A DNA stretch of 58,439 nt from Bifidobacterium breve (GCA_945876305.1 CAMCOB010000001.1:1-58439); one strand, 5' to 3'; positions 34,101 to 41,916 are shown, numbered from the stretch's first letter. Notes: a model not told the origin generated them from the sequence alone. Program-made: numbers and translations.

Positions 34101-34107
34101 CCCGTTG

Positions 34108-34149
34108 AACCACGACCTCGGTGCTGTTGGAGGCGCCGAGGTCGTGGTT
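34108..34149 (+). terminator. Hairpin after the secreted protein gene
   Basis: AACCACGACCTCGG and CCGAGGTCGTGGTT form a perfect 14-bp stem around a 14-nt loop, 7 bp after the stop. There is no U-run (CGTATTC follows), so it may act as a weak or Rho-aided terminator or as 3' end protection. Confidence 0.65.
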
Positions 34150-34420
34150 CGTATTCGGCGTCCTGCCTCAGCAGCGAGTCCGCAGACGTCAGGATCTTGG
34201 CCCTCACCGGCTGCGCAGTGACGCCCGTCTTCCCAAGGCCCTTTATGGTGATGGTCCATTTGCCCTTCGACCGGCGGATGGTGCACCCTTAGGTGCGCGT
34301 GGCCTTTGCGCAGGTGGCGTATGTCTTCTGCCCACACCATCTCGCAGCGGAAGATGCCGTCAGCGCCCGTCAGCGTGCGAAGCTCGATATTTATGGCGAC
34401 GAGCTGTTCTGCGTCATGCG
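34150..34420 (-). pseudogene. Decayed remnant of an exported-protein gene
   Basis: This 270-bp stretch has no intact gene but reads on the minus strand as protein-like sequence broken by lesions. One part gives CTIRRSKGKWTITIKGLGKT followed by GVTAQPVRAKILTSADS, which looks like the C-terminal beta-sandwich of a secreted protein. It is preceded in the same frame by TYATCAKATRT and a TAA at 34289-34291. Further upstream the frame shifts by one base to LRTLTGADGIFRCEMVW. Two lesions in an otherwise plausible beta-rich reading suggest a pseudogene. The parent family is not identified. Between 34421 and 34499 I see only short imperfect repeats. Confidence 0.4.
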
Positions 34421-34499
34421 CCCCGCCGCCTCGTGGGATCGGGCACCGGCCACACGTCAGCCGTGTTCACAACGGGTGTGAGTAGGACACACCGGGGGC

Positions 34500-36410
34500 C
34501 TACCCCAGGTTGAGGCTCGCAGAGCGAATCATGAGGTTGTTCATGACCGCGTACCAGATCTCATTGAGCGCGAGCCTGGCGCCCGATTCCTCGCGGGGGG
34601 TTCCTCGGAGCGCCCGATAGATCCCGGTCGACCACTCTCGCTGCCACACCGGGTAGCTCATGTTCTCTCCATTCCACTGCAGGAACGCCGTCCACTCGGC
34701 GATGGTTTGCTCGCCTCCCTCCACCGCGTTACGCAGGAGTTCGCGCTCGTATGCGCTCTGCGCGTCCTTGTCGAAGCCGGCATCGGTGATGGTGGAGTCA
34801 GAGAAGCCGTAGGCGTCGCCGCTCGCCAGCGTGGTGCCGAGGACGTAATACGTGGTGGCGTAGGCCGATTGCTGGATGGCCTCCTGCAGCGAGCCGGCCT
34901 CGGCCATGGCGCCCTCGACCTCATCGCGAAGGGCCGCGAGGACCTCGTAGGAGCCGGTGCCCCCTCCCGTCGTGCCGGGCGCTTTGGACAGGGCCTCGTA
35001 GAGCACCCGGTTGGCACCGCCCGCGCGCGCCAGGAACGTGGAGTAGCCGGACATGAAGGCGGTGGCCTGCTCCTCGGGGACAGCCGTCCGTGAACTCGCC
35101 GCGCGCACGACCGCGATAGCGTCCGGGCCCAGGTGTTCGAGCGCCAGGCGCTCGCCCTCGACGTCCCTGGCGATGTCCGCGAGCTGGGCGATCTGCTTGG
35201 CTTTGCCGACACCCACCACCGGCTGCTTCAGCGCGGTGCCCGCTGCCTGCAGTACGGCCTGGGCATACACCACCCAACCCATTGCCGACGGCAGGGTGAG
35301 CCACTGCTCCACCCGCAGGCCGGCGGGGTTGGACTGCTGCTGGAACTGCGTGTTGGCCCGCGCAAGCAGGCTGGCGACGTCGCCAGCCAACGCCGTTCGT
35401 GCCGCGGCGACGCCCTCCTCGCGGGCCAGCGTGGTGACGCGAGCCCCCCCGCTGGCGCCGCCGATGCGGTAAAGGGCCTCCACTGCCCAGCCATAGGCCT
35501 CTCCCGCCCTGCCCGCGGCTATGGCTGAACGGGCGCTCCCAAGGTCGGCGGCGATTCCGGCGCGGGCGCGCTGCGGGATGAGGCTGCGATTGCGGACAAA
35601 CGAGGCCTGCGCCGCCGCCAGGGTGCGACGGGTGGTGGCCACCGCAACCGCCCGGGCCTCGGGCGACAGGCTGGCCGGGCGCGCCGCAGGCGGCGCAATG
35701 GTCTCGCCCGTGAAATCCCGATACGCCTCGTTGATGTCGTGCACCGTGCGCACCGTCAGGCCGAGGGTACGACCGAGGGCGATGACGTCCACGACCTTCC
35801 CGGATGCCGAATCAACCGACATTCGGTTCCCCACCGGGATGAGGACCAGCGTGAACCCGTCCTTGGCTGCCGCGGCCACCTTCGCGGGCACGAGGCCCAC
35901 CCGACCGATGGTGCCGTCAGGAAGGATGGTGCCCGTCATCACCACCTTCGGTCGCACGGTGTCACCGCGGATGGCGGCAATCGTGCCCAGGGTCAGGGCC
36001 GCACCACCCGAGGGGCCATCAATGGGCCCAGTGATGTCATATCCCAGCGTGAGGGTGGCGGGGTCTGCGCCCGTGTAGAGGGTTGCAAGCGTGGCCGCGC
36101 TCGCCGTGGCGGCCAGCCACTGCGCGCCGGCGCCCTTGGTCGTGATGTCGCCGAGGTTGACTTCAAACGTGGGCTCTCCGGAGGTCTCGGCGAGAATCAC
36201 CGCAGGCTCGATGCCCGCGCTGACCTTCCCGAACTCACCGGATGCAGCCCAGAGCACCGGGAATGTGATCTTCGTCCGGGGAATCTGCCACCAGGCTCCG
36301 GCCTGCTGCGCCTGCCCGCAGCCGGACGCCATAAGCACGGTTGCACCGATGGCAACCGCCCACGACGCGACGAAGAGCCGCCAGCGGGCGGGTGGGGAGT
36401 AGCGACTCAT
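34500..36410 (-). CDS. Lon-fold (S16) serine protease predicted as a lipoprotein
   Basis: This 636-residue protein begins with a long signal peptide and lipobox (LMASGCGQ). Residues about 110-215 form a Lon-type proteolytic domain: GPIDGPSGGAALTLGTIAAI with the nucleophile Ser, VVMTGTILPDGTIGRVG, and GLVPAKVAAAAKDG with the catalytic Lys, then LVLIPVGNRM. There is no AAA+ ATPase domain. About 400 helical, Ala-rich residues follow, without a recognised domain. The layout resembles the ATP-independent Lon-like proteases known mainly from archaea (COG1750-type). It would act outside the cytoplasmic membrane. ATG 36410 is the codon that gives the lipoprotein signal. Confidence 0.8.
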   Translation of the reverse strand: MSRYSPPARWRLFVASWAVAIGATVLMASGCGQAQQAGAWWQIPRTKITFPVLWAASGEFGKVSAGIEPAVILAETSGEPTFEVNLGDITTKGAGAQWLAATASAATLATLYTGADPATLTLGYDITGPIDGPSGGAALTLGTIAAIRGDTVRPKVVMTGTILPDGTIGRVGLVPAKVAAAAKDGFTLVLIPVGNRMSVDSASGKVVDVIALGRTLGLTVRTVHDINEAYRDFTGETIAPPAARPASLSPEARAVAVATTRRTLAAAQASFVRNRSLIPQRARAGIAADLGSARSAIAAGRAGEAYGWAVEALYRIGGASGGARVTTLAREEGVAAARTALAGDVASLLARANTQFQQQSNPAGLRVEQWLTLPSAMGWVVYAQAVLQAAGTALKQPVVGVGKAKQIAQLADIARDVEGERLALEHLGPDAIAVVRAASSRTAVPEEQATAFMSGYSTFLARAGGANRVLYEALSKAPGTTGGGTGSYEVLAALRDEVEGAMAEAGSLQEAIQQSAYATTYYVLGTTLASGDAYGFSDSTITDAGFDKDAQSAYERELLRNAVEGGEQTIAEWTAFLQWNGENMSYPVWQREWSTGIYRALRGTPREESGARLALNEIWYAVMNNLMIRSASLNLG

Positions 36411-36579
36411 GGCCCACATTCTAGTGGCGGCCTTCGGTGTGTCCGTGTGGGGCGCAGATGGAGTGACTTCGGCCTGCACACCGCATTCTTCCCCGTGTGG
36501 GTGCGAGGAGGTGAGGAAAGGGGACCATACCCCGCGCCCGAACGTAAGGTTGCGGCGTGCCCCGCCCGAGCCAGTCCAT

Positions 36580-36796
36580 GCATTCCCGCGCCGTTACGGC
36601 AGGAGGTGTTGGAGAGGACCGCGCCGCTGAGGCTCGCGCTGGCAGGCCACGCGTCGCCGAGGCTCACGCTGGTGAGGTTCGCCTGGGAGAGGCCCGCGTT
36701 GTTGAGGCTCGCGCTGGAGAGGACCGCACCGCCGGCTCATCGCCCGTGAGGCCCGCTCATCACCGCATTGGTGCCTGCACCAATGCGGGAACTCAT
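36580..36796 (-). pseudogene. Remnant of a pentapeptide-repeat protein
   Basis: Eight consecutive pentads are readable on the minus strand: AVLSS ASLNN AGLSQ ANLTS, then VSLGD AWPAS ASLSG AVLSN. A TSCRNG segment follows, like the Cys-containing end of secreted pentapeptide proteins. An in-frame TGA at 36737-36739 separates them from a short upstream reading that starts at ATG 36796 (MSSRIGAGTNAVMSG). No usable start follows the TGA before GTG 36667. The 15-bp tandem repeat is visible in the DNA itself. It is probably broken by a nonsense change. From 36411 to 36579 I see nothing codable. Confidence 0.55.
36763..36788. repeat. 26-bp near-perfect inverted repeat
   Basis: CCGCATTGGTGC and GCACCAATGCGG are exact reverse complements separated by CT. 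The dyad lies inside the pentapeptide remnant, near its upstream end. No U-run follows on either strand. It could be an operator-type dyad or an inactive hairpin. Confidence 0.6.
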
Positions 36797-36851
36797 GGGA
36801 GCGGCCCGTGGCAGGTTGGCTGCACGCCATCACCGCCACGACGACTTGGGT

Positions 36852-36885
36852 GAAAACGACAAAAGGCCCGTCGGACCGGACCTTT
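36852..36885 (-). terminator. Terminator of the tRNA-Ala transcript
   Basis: On the minus strand AAAGGTCCG pairs with CGGGCCTTT (one T-G pair) around a 6-nt loop, followed by TGTCGTTTTC. The hairpin begins 9 nt after the mature tRNA end. The mismatch would be A-C on the plus strand, so it works only for minus-strand RNA. Confidence 0.75.
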
Positions 36886-36894
36886 CGTGTGAAG

Positions 36895-36967
36895 TGGAGG
36901 ATGACGGGATCGAACCGACGACCTCTACGCTGCCAGCGTAGCGCTCTCCCAGCTGAGCTAATCCCCC
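36895..36967 (-). tRNA. tRNA-Ala (anticodon GGC)
   Basis: A 73-nt cloverleaf begins GGGGGATTAGCTCAGC and ends ATCCTCCA. The acceptor arm is GGGGGAT with ATCCTCC plus discriminator A. The anticodon stem-loop is CTACG-CTGGCAG-CGTAG, giving anticodon GGC at 36932-36934, and the T arm contains GGTTCGATCC. The 3' CCA is not encoded: the next bases are CTT. It lies between the rsfS end and its own terminator. Confidence 0.97.
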
Positions 36968-36980
36968 GGGAACGCGTCCG

Positions 36981-36986
36981 AGTATA
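36981..36986 (-). promoter_or_regulatory. Likely -10 element for tRNA-Ala
   Basis: TATACT on the minus strand lies 13 nt before the tRNA 5' end, so a start about 7 nt further leaves a leader of a few bases. No clear -35 is visible inside the rsfS 3' end. The tRNA could also be co-transcribed with rsfS. Confidence 0.5.
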
Positions 36987-36999
36987 GACGGCCCGCGGG

Positions 37000-37341
37000 C
37001 TAGGCGGGAGTGCTCTCGAACCGCTCTGTTGGCGCCTCCCGCCACAGGCGATCAAGGCGGTAGAAGTCGCGAGCTTCCGGCGTGAACACATGCACGACGA
37101 TGTCGAGCGCGTCCACCAGGATCCAGTCAGCCTCTTTTTCGCCTTCGACGCGGCGGATCTCCACGCCGTACTCCTTTTTGAGCACTCCACGGATCTCGGC
37201 GGCGATGGCCTTGGTCTGACGCGGGGTGCGCCCGGTGCAGATCACCAGGTAGTCGGTGTAGTCCACGATGCCGCGCATGTCGAGGATCACAATGTCCTCC
37301 GCCTTCTTGGCGTCGGCGAGCTCTGCGGCGATACGGGCAAT
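37000..37341 (-). CDS. rsfS: Ribosomal silencing factor RsfS, start codon unclear (ATT proposed)
   Basis: The protein contains AEDIVILDMRGIVDYTDYLV, GRTPRQTKAIAAEIRGVLKK and ADWILVDALDIVVHVFTPEA, the full RsfS/Iojap core, which binds L14 and blocks subunit joining. The family's first helix (ARIAAELADAKKAEDIV) is encoded upstream of the first canonical start, GTG 37290. From the in-frame TGA at 37366-37368 to that GTG there is no ATG, GTG or TTG. The best near-cognate is ATT 37341, giving 113 residues. A GAGGAG lies near 37362-37367, but it is about 20 nt from this ATT; a closer GAGGA abuts it. The start is therefore uncertain. nadD is the upstream neighbour. Confidence 0.8.
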   Translation of the reverse strand: MARIAAELADAKKAEDIVILDMRGIVDYTDYLVICTGRTPRQTKAIAAEIRGVLKKEYGVEIRRVEGEKEADWILVDALDIVVHVFTPEARDFYRLDRLWREAPTERFESTPA

Positions 37342-37415
37342 TTCCTCGGTATTCGAGGGGTCTCCTCAATCGGAACGACGAATCCCTGCGAGGCTAGTCG
37401 GGGTGCGGCCCCCCA

Positions 37416-38003
37416 TCAAGACGCCGGGGCAGACTCCAGCAAATCCGCAACCGCCGCCGGCACCAGATGACGGATCGAATCGCCCTGCGCCAGGTACTCA
37501 CGAACCAGAGTGGACGACACCGGGACCTCGGGCATCTCCACCAGATCGACGCGGCCAACGGCGATGCCGCGGGCCACGTCACCCGCGGCGCTCGCATCGG
37601 CACCGGGACGCATGGCCACCGCGATGCGGGCAAGCGCCACGATGTCCTCGGGGCGGCGCCAGGATGCGAAGCCAGCCAGTTGGTCGACCCCCATCACAAA
37701 CCACAGATCCGCTCCCGGATACTGCGCTGCGATCTCCTCGAGCGTCTCGGCGGTGAATGTCGGGCCATCGCGATCGAGTTCGAGGTCGCTGGCCTCGAGA
37801 AGCGGATCATCGGCCACGGCGGCCTCCACGAGCGCCAACCTGCGCACGGCCGACATCGTTGCCCCATCAGGCTTGTGCGGGGGCGCCCCGGCCACAACCA
37901 GAAGCACGCGATCGAGGTGCAGTTGGCGGGCAGCCTCCTGGGCAAGCGCGATGTGGCCATTGTGCAGCGGATCGAAGCTGCCGCCCAGCATGCCGATTCT
38001 CAT
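37416..38003 (-). CDS. nadD: Nicotinate-nucleotide adenylyltransferase
   Basis: This 195-residue enzyme joins ATP and nicotinate mononucleotide in NAD synthesis. It has the nucleotidyltransferase motif GMLGGSFDPLHNGHIALAQE, VAGAPPHKP, DLWFVMGVDQLAGFASW and the C-terminal VSSTLVREYLAQGDSIRHLV (ISST.IR motif). The start ATG 38003 is directly before RIGMLGG. It lies between proA and rsfS, the usual order in this kind of genome. Confidence 0.96.
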   Translation of the reverse strand: MRIGMLGGSFDPLHNGHIALAQEAARQLHLDRVLLVVAGAPPHKPDGATMSAVRRLALVEAAVADDPLLEASDLELDRDGPTFTAETLEEIAAQYPGADLWFVMGVDQLAGFASWRRPEDIVALARIAVAMRPGADASAAGDVARGIAVGRVDLVEMPEVPVSSTLVREYLAQGDSIRHLVPAAVADLLESAPAS

Positions 38004-38007
38004 CGGG

Positions 38008-39270
38008 TCAGCGGATCTGACCGGTACCGGTGATGAGGTACTTCACCGTGGTCAGGTGAGACAGGCCGATGGGCCCGCGGGCGTGCAGTTTCTGCGTCGA
38101 GATCCCAATCTCTGCGCCCATCCCGAACTCCCCACCATCAGTAAACCGGGTGGATGCGTTGACGTACACGCATGCCGCGTCCACGCGCAACTGGAATGCC
38201 TGCGCGGCTTCAAGCGATGCCGTGATGATCGATTCGCTGTGCCCCGACCCGAACCGGTTGATGTGGTCAATTGCCTCGTCCACCGAGCCAACCACGCCGA
38301 CCGAAAGGATGAGCGACAGGAACTCACGGGCGAAGTCGTCGTCGGTGGCGGCAGGCAGGTCAGCCGCAGAAGGTCCGATGGCTGCCCGGGCCTCGTCGGA
38401 CACACGCAGTTCCACACCCTGGGCGATGAGCGCCTCGGCGGCGCGTGGCAGGAACTCCGCAGCCACATCGCGGTGCACCAGCAGCGACTCGGCCGCGTTG
38501 CACACGCCTGGCCGCTGGCACTTGGCATTTACGATAATCGCGAGGGCATCGTTCAGATCGGCTGACGAATCGACGTACACGTGGCAATTGCCCGATGCGG
38601 CGTAGATGACCGGCACCCGGGCGTGCTCGATGAGATAGGCCTTGAGCTCCTCGCCTCCGCGTGGGATGACCAGATCAACCTGACCCTCGGCGCGGATCAT
38701 CTCGAGCATCTCATCGCGATCGGTGCCCAGCATCGTGATGGCGCCATCCGGCACGCCCGCGCCTGCGAGCGCGGCCATCACCACATCACCGAGGATGCCG
38801 TTGGAGCGGGCGGCGATGCTGCTGCCACGAAGCACGATCGCATTGCCGCTCTTCAGAGCCAGCGCCGCGGCATCGGTCGTGACGTTGGGCCGGCCTTCAT
38901 AGATGACCCCGATCACACCCAGCGGCACACGCGTCTCGAGGATCTCGAGCCCGTTGGTCACCCGCCACCCCGCATCCACGATGCCCACGGGGTCGGGCAA
39001 GGCGGCAACTGCGCGGATGCCCTGTGCCATGGCACCCAGCCGCGAGTCGTCAAGCAGCAGGCGGTCAACCATCGCGGTGGGGGCATTGGCCTGCCGGGCG
39101 GCCTGCACATCCTCGGCATTCTCGGCGATGATCTCGGCCGATCGCGAGGCGAGGGCCCGCGCCATGGCCTCCAGCGCGTCCACCTTGTCGCCGGGGCTCA
39201 TCACGGCCAGTGTGCGACTGGCCGACCGTGCGGCCGCGAGGCGATCGTTCAATGAGGTCGTGGCGCTCAT
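38008..39270 (-). CDS. proA: Gamma-glutamyl phosphate reductase
   Basis: This 420-residue aldehyde-dehydrogenase-fold enzyme makes glutamate semialdehyde in proline synthesis. It shows VPLGVIGVIYEGRPNVT, LKSGNAIVLRGSSIAARSN, the catalytic Cys in NAKCQRPGVCNAAES, and the C-terminal FGMGAEIGISTQKLHARGP. The length and order are standard. The start is ATG 39270, 12 bp after proB. Confidence 0.97.
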   Translation of the reverse strand: MSATTSLNDRLAAARSASRTLAVMSPGDKVDALEAMARALASRSAEIIAENAEDVQAARQANAPTAMVDRLLLDDSRLGAMAQGIRAVAALPDPVGIVDAGWRVTNGLEILETRVPLGVIGVIYEGRPNVTTDAAALALKSGNAIVLRGSSIAARSNGILGDVVMAALAGAGVPDGAITMLGTDRDEMLEMIRAEGQVDLVIPRGGEELKAYLIEHARVPVIYAASGNCHVYVDSSADLNDALAIIVNAKCQRPGVCNAAESLLVHRDVAAEFLPRAAEALIAQGVELRVSDEARAAIGPSAADLPAATDDDFAREFLSLILSVGVVGSVDEAIDHINRFGSGHSESIITASLEAAQAFQLRVDAACVYVNASTRFTDGGEFGMGAEIGISTQKLHARGPIGLSHLTTVKYLITGTGQIR

Positions 39271-39282
39271 CAGGTGGTCACG

Positions 39283-40395
39283 CTATCGCACGTATCCATC
39301 GGACCCGGCCAGCACGAAGCGATCGCGGTGCACGATCTCGCTCGGCGCACCGGGCAGCACGCCTGCGGCCTGGTCGGACCGCATACCGATTACCCGACGC
39401 ACCTCATCCGCAGAGAGCTCCGTAATGCCCTTGCCCACCTCGGTGCCGTCCGGGCCGGCAACCACCACGGCATCCCCTGCACGGAAGGTGCCGTCGCAGG
39501 CGGTGACACCCACCGGCAGCAGCGATGTGCCCTTCTCGACGAGGGCGCGTACGGCCCCAGCATCAACCGTGATCGTTCCCATACTGGGCTTGGCGTGACG
39601 GAGCCACATCTTGAAGGAGGCCTGTGGGCGCCCGGAGGCGGGAAACCGTGTGCCCACCGCCTCGCCGGCCGCCGCGGCAGGGATAACACCTGCGTCACGA
39701 CCACTGGCGATCACGCAGGTAACACCGCATCCGGCGGCGATCCCGGCCGATGCCAGTTTGCTTTCGATGCCACCACTGCCGATCCCCGACCCGGGAAGCA
39801 CCGCCACCTCGACCTCACGCGGGTCTGTGCCAACAGCCACCTCACCGATCAGTTCAGGTCCGCTCGTCCCCGGTGCATACAGCCCATCACGGTCGGTGAG
39901 CAGCAGCAGTACCCGGGCGCGCAACAGGATTGCCACCTGGGCAGCAAGCACGTCGTTGTCGCCAAAGGTGAGCTCATCGGTGGCGGTGGTGTCGTTCTCA
40001 TTAATCACCGGAACCGTGCCCAATGCCACAAGGCGCTCAAGCGTGTTCTGCGCGTTGACATACGAGGTGCGGTGCTCAAGGTCGGCCGACGTGAGCAGCA
40101 CCTGCGCGGGCACCACGCCGTGCGCGGCGAAGGCTGTGATGTACCGCGCGAACAACGCCCCCTGCCCCACCGCGGATGCCGCCTGCAGGTCGGGAAGGGC
40201 GTCAGGACGGCTGGCAATACCGAGGACACCCAGCCCGCACGCGATGGCGCCGCTCGACACCAGCACCGGATTCATGCCGGCATCGCGCAGTGCGGCGATC
40301 TCGGCCACTCGCGCCACGAGCACGTCCTCGCGCAGCACGCCCTGCTCGTCCACCAGCGTGGATGAGCCGATCTTGATGACGATGACGTCGGTCAC
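39283..40395 (-). CDS. proB: Glutamate 5-kinase with PUA domain
   Basis: This 370-residue protein has an amino-acid kinase domain: VIKIGSSTLVDEQG, VLVSSGAIACGLGVLG, VPVINENDTTATDELTFGDN and GIGSGGIESKLASAGIAAGC, the family signatures. A C-terminal PUA domain (about residues 275-360) carries GTITVDAGAVRAL. It catalyses the first, proline-inhibited step of proline synthesis. The start is GTG 40395 in a GTGA overlap with obgE; the longer reading inside obgE has no homology. Confidence 0.96.
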   Translation of the reverse strand: MTDVIVIKIGSSTLVDEQGVLREDVLVARVAEIAALRDAGMNPVLVSSGAIACGLGVLGIASRPDALPDLQAASAVGQGALFARYITAFAAHGVVPAQVLLTSADLEHRTSYVNAQNTLERLVALGTVPVINENDTTATDELTFGDNDVLAAQVAILLRARVLLLLTDRDGLYAPGTSGPELIGEVAVGTDPREVEVAVLPGSGIGSGGIESKLASAGIAAGCGVTCVIASGRDAGVIPAAAAGEAVGTRFPASGRPQASFKMWLRHAKPSMGTITVDAGAVRALVEKGTSLLPVGVTACDGTFRAGDAVVVAGPDGTEVGKGITELSADEVRRVIGMRSDQAAGVLPGAPSEIVHRDRFVLAGSDGYVR

Positions 40396-41321
40396 GCGAT
40401 CCACTCGATCAGCGCGTCGCGGAGTTCGGGAATGCCCTCCGCGGTTTCCGCAGAGGTGGCGAAGTCGACGCCGTCCGGCGGGTCCTCGAGATCGCACTTG
40501 GTGGCGACGATCACCTGACGGGCGCGCTCGGGGGCGTACGGCGCGATACCGGCGCGAACGAGGGCGATGCGCTCGTCGGCATCCCACGGGTCAGATGCAT
40601 CAACGCAGTGCAGGATGACCTTGGCCCGCTCCAACTGTCCGAGGGCGGCGCCGTTGCGCTCGCTGCCGTCGGCGGCAAGCCCCGGAAGATCGGCAACCAG
40701 GTGGGGTTCACCGAAGCCATCGTCCAGCGGGCCGAGTGCCGGCTCCTTCGTGGTGTGCGGGTACGGGGCAACCGTTGCGCTCGCACCGGTGATGGCATTG
40801 AGCAGCGAGGTCTTGCCCGAGTTCGGCATACCCACGATGGCCACATCAACCGGCAGGCGCATCTCCAGCACAAGCCATGTGCCCTCGCCATCCTCGCCCG
40901 GCACGGTAATGCGGGGGGCGCGCTGCGTTGATGAGCGGAAGGCGCGGTTGCCCACGCCACCACCACCGCCACGCGCAACCGACACTCGATCGCCCACCGC
41001 ACCGAGTACGGCAATCTCCTCGTCGTCGCGGAACACCCGGGTACCGGGGGGAACGCTCACCTCGAGGTCGCCGCCATTCCTGCCGTGCTTATTGCGTCCC
41101 TCGCCGTCACCGCCAACGGTTGCCTTGTGGTGCACCGCGTGGCGGAACTGCGTCAGGTCGATCATCTGCTCGTCGGCGACCAGCACGACATCGCCGCCGC
41201 GTCCGCCGTTCCCCCCATCGGGGCCGCCCTTGGGCGAATGCGCCTCACGACGGAATGAGAGGCAACCGTTGCCCCCGCGCCCCGCCTGGACGTGGATCTG
41301 GGCCCGATCGGTAAATGACAT
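40392..41321 (-). CDS. obgE: GTPase Obg, divergent G domain and no C-terminal extension
   Basis: This 309-residue protein has the glycine-rich Obg domain (DRAQIHVQAGRGGNGCLSFR, GPDGGNGGRGGDVVL). Its G domain has VGMPNSGKTSLLNAIT (G1), PYPHTTKEPALG (G2), ADLPGLAADGSERNG (G3), TKCD at G4 where NKxD is usual, and SAETAEG at G5. The normal EGAGLGxxFLRHxER element after DIPGL is missing: the protein reads AADGSERNGAALGQLERAKV instead. It also lacks the OCT domain. The location after rplU and rpmA supports true Obg, needed for 50S assembly. The start is ATG 41321. Confidence 0.9.
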   Translation of the reverse strand: MSFTDRAQIHVQAGRGGNGCLSFRREAHSPKGGPDGGNGGRGGDVVLVADEQMIDLTQFRHAVHHKATVGGDGEGRNKHGRNGGDLEVSVPPGTRVFRDDEEIAVLGAVGDRVSVARGGGGGVGNRAFRSSTQRAPRITVPGEDGEGTWLVLEMRLPVDVAIVGMPNSGKTSLLNAITGASATVAPYPHTTKEPALGPLDDGFGEPHLVADLPGLAADGSERNGAALGQLERAKVILHCVDASDPWDADERIALVRAGIAPYAPERARQVIVATKCDLEDPPDGVDFATSAETAEGIPELRDALIEWIA

Positions 41322-41349
41322 GGTGCGGAGCCTCAGGCCCCGCCCCGGC

Positions 41350-41616
41350 TCAGGACGCCGGGGCCTCCACCGGGTGCACGAAGACGCGCCGACCCTTGAT
41401 GCCATTTGTGAACTCCACCCGGCCACTTACGGTGGCGAAGATGGTGTGGTCACGACCGATGCCCGTCCCGTTGGCAGGCTTGAACACCGTGCCGCGCTGG
41501 CGGACGATGATCGAACCGGCCGGAATGACCTGGCCAGCGAATACCTTCACGCCGAGGCGCTTGGAGTTCGAATCGCGACCGTTGCGGCTGGAGCCGCCAC
41601 CCTTCTTATGTGCCAT
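41350..41616 (-). CDS. rpmA: 50S ribosomal protein L27
   Basis: This 88-residue protein begins AHKKGGGSSRNGRDSNSKRL and continues GVKVFAGQVIPAGSIIVRQR, the standard L27 sequence. The N-terminus reaches the peptidyl transferase centre. There is no N-terminal cleavable extension of the Firmicutes type. The start is ATG 41616. It is between rplU and obgE, as in most bacteria. Confidence 0.98.
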   Translation of the reverse strand: MAHKKGGGSSRNGRDSNSKRLGVKVFAGQVIPAGSIIVRQRGTVFKPANGTGIGRDHTIFATVSGRVEFTNGIKGRRVFVHPVEAPAS

Positions 41617-41619
41617 TGC

Positions 41620-41916
41620 TCAGCCCCCGATTGCCGTGATGCGCACCCGCGAAAGGTGCGAGCGGTGACCCATCTTGCGCTTGCTGTCCTTCTTGGCGCG
41701 GTAGGTGAAAACCGTGATCTTCGGTCCGAGAACGTGCTCCTCGACCTCCGCGGTCACGGTGCCCCCATCGGTGATGCCATCGGCGCTCCCGGTTGCGAGA
41801 ACCCTGGGCGAGATGGACTCACCGGGCTCGGCCGCAATGCGGTCCACGACGATACGCTCACCTTCACGCACCCTGTATTGCTTGCCCCCGAGGGCGATCA
41901 CGGCATACTCAGCCAC
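41620..41916 (-). CDS. rplU: 50S ribosomal protein L21
   Basis: This 98-residue protein contains AEYAVIALGGKQYRVREGER and ends with KITVFTYRAKKDSKRKMGHR followed by SHLSRVRITAIGG, the L21 signature. GTG 41916 is preferred because TGGAG lies about 6 nt upstream; ATG 41922 directly abuts that element and is the alternative. A much longer reading upstream lies opposite the solute-binding protein gene and is not real. It heads the rplU-rpmA-obgE-proB-proA-nadD-rsfS train. Confidence 0.95.
   Translation of the reverse strand: MAEYAVIALGGKQYRVREGERIVVDRIAAEPGESISPRVLATGSADGITDGGTVTAEVEEHVLGPKITVFTYRAKKDSKRKMGHRSHLSRVRITAIGG

Noticed and set aside
34293..34481. Small plus-strand frame of 62 codons
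   Set aside because: It has no good ribosome site and lies opposite the more protein-like decayed reading on the minus strand.
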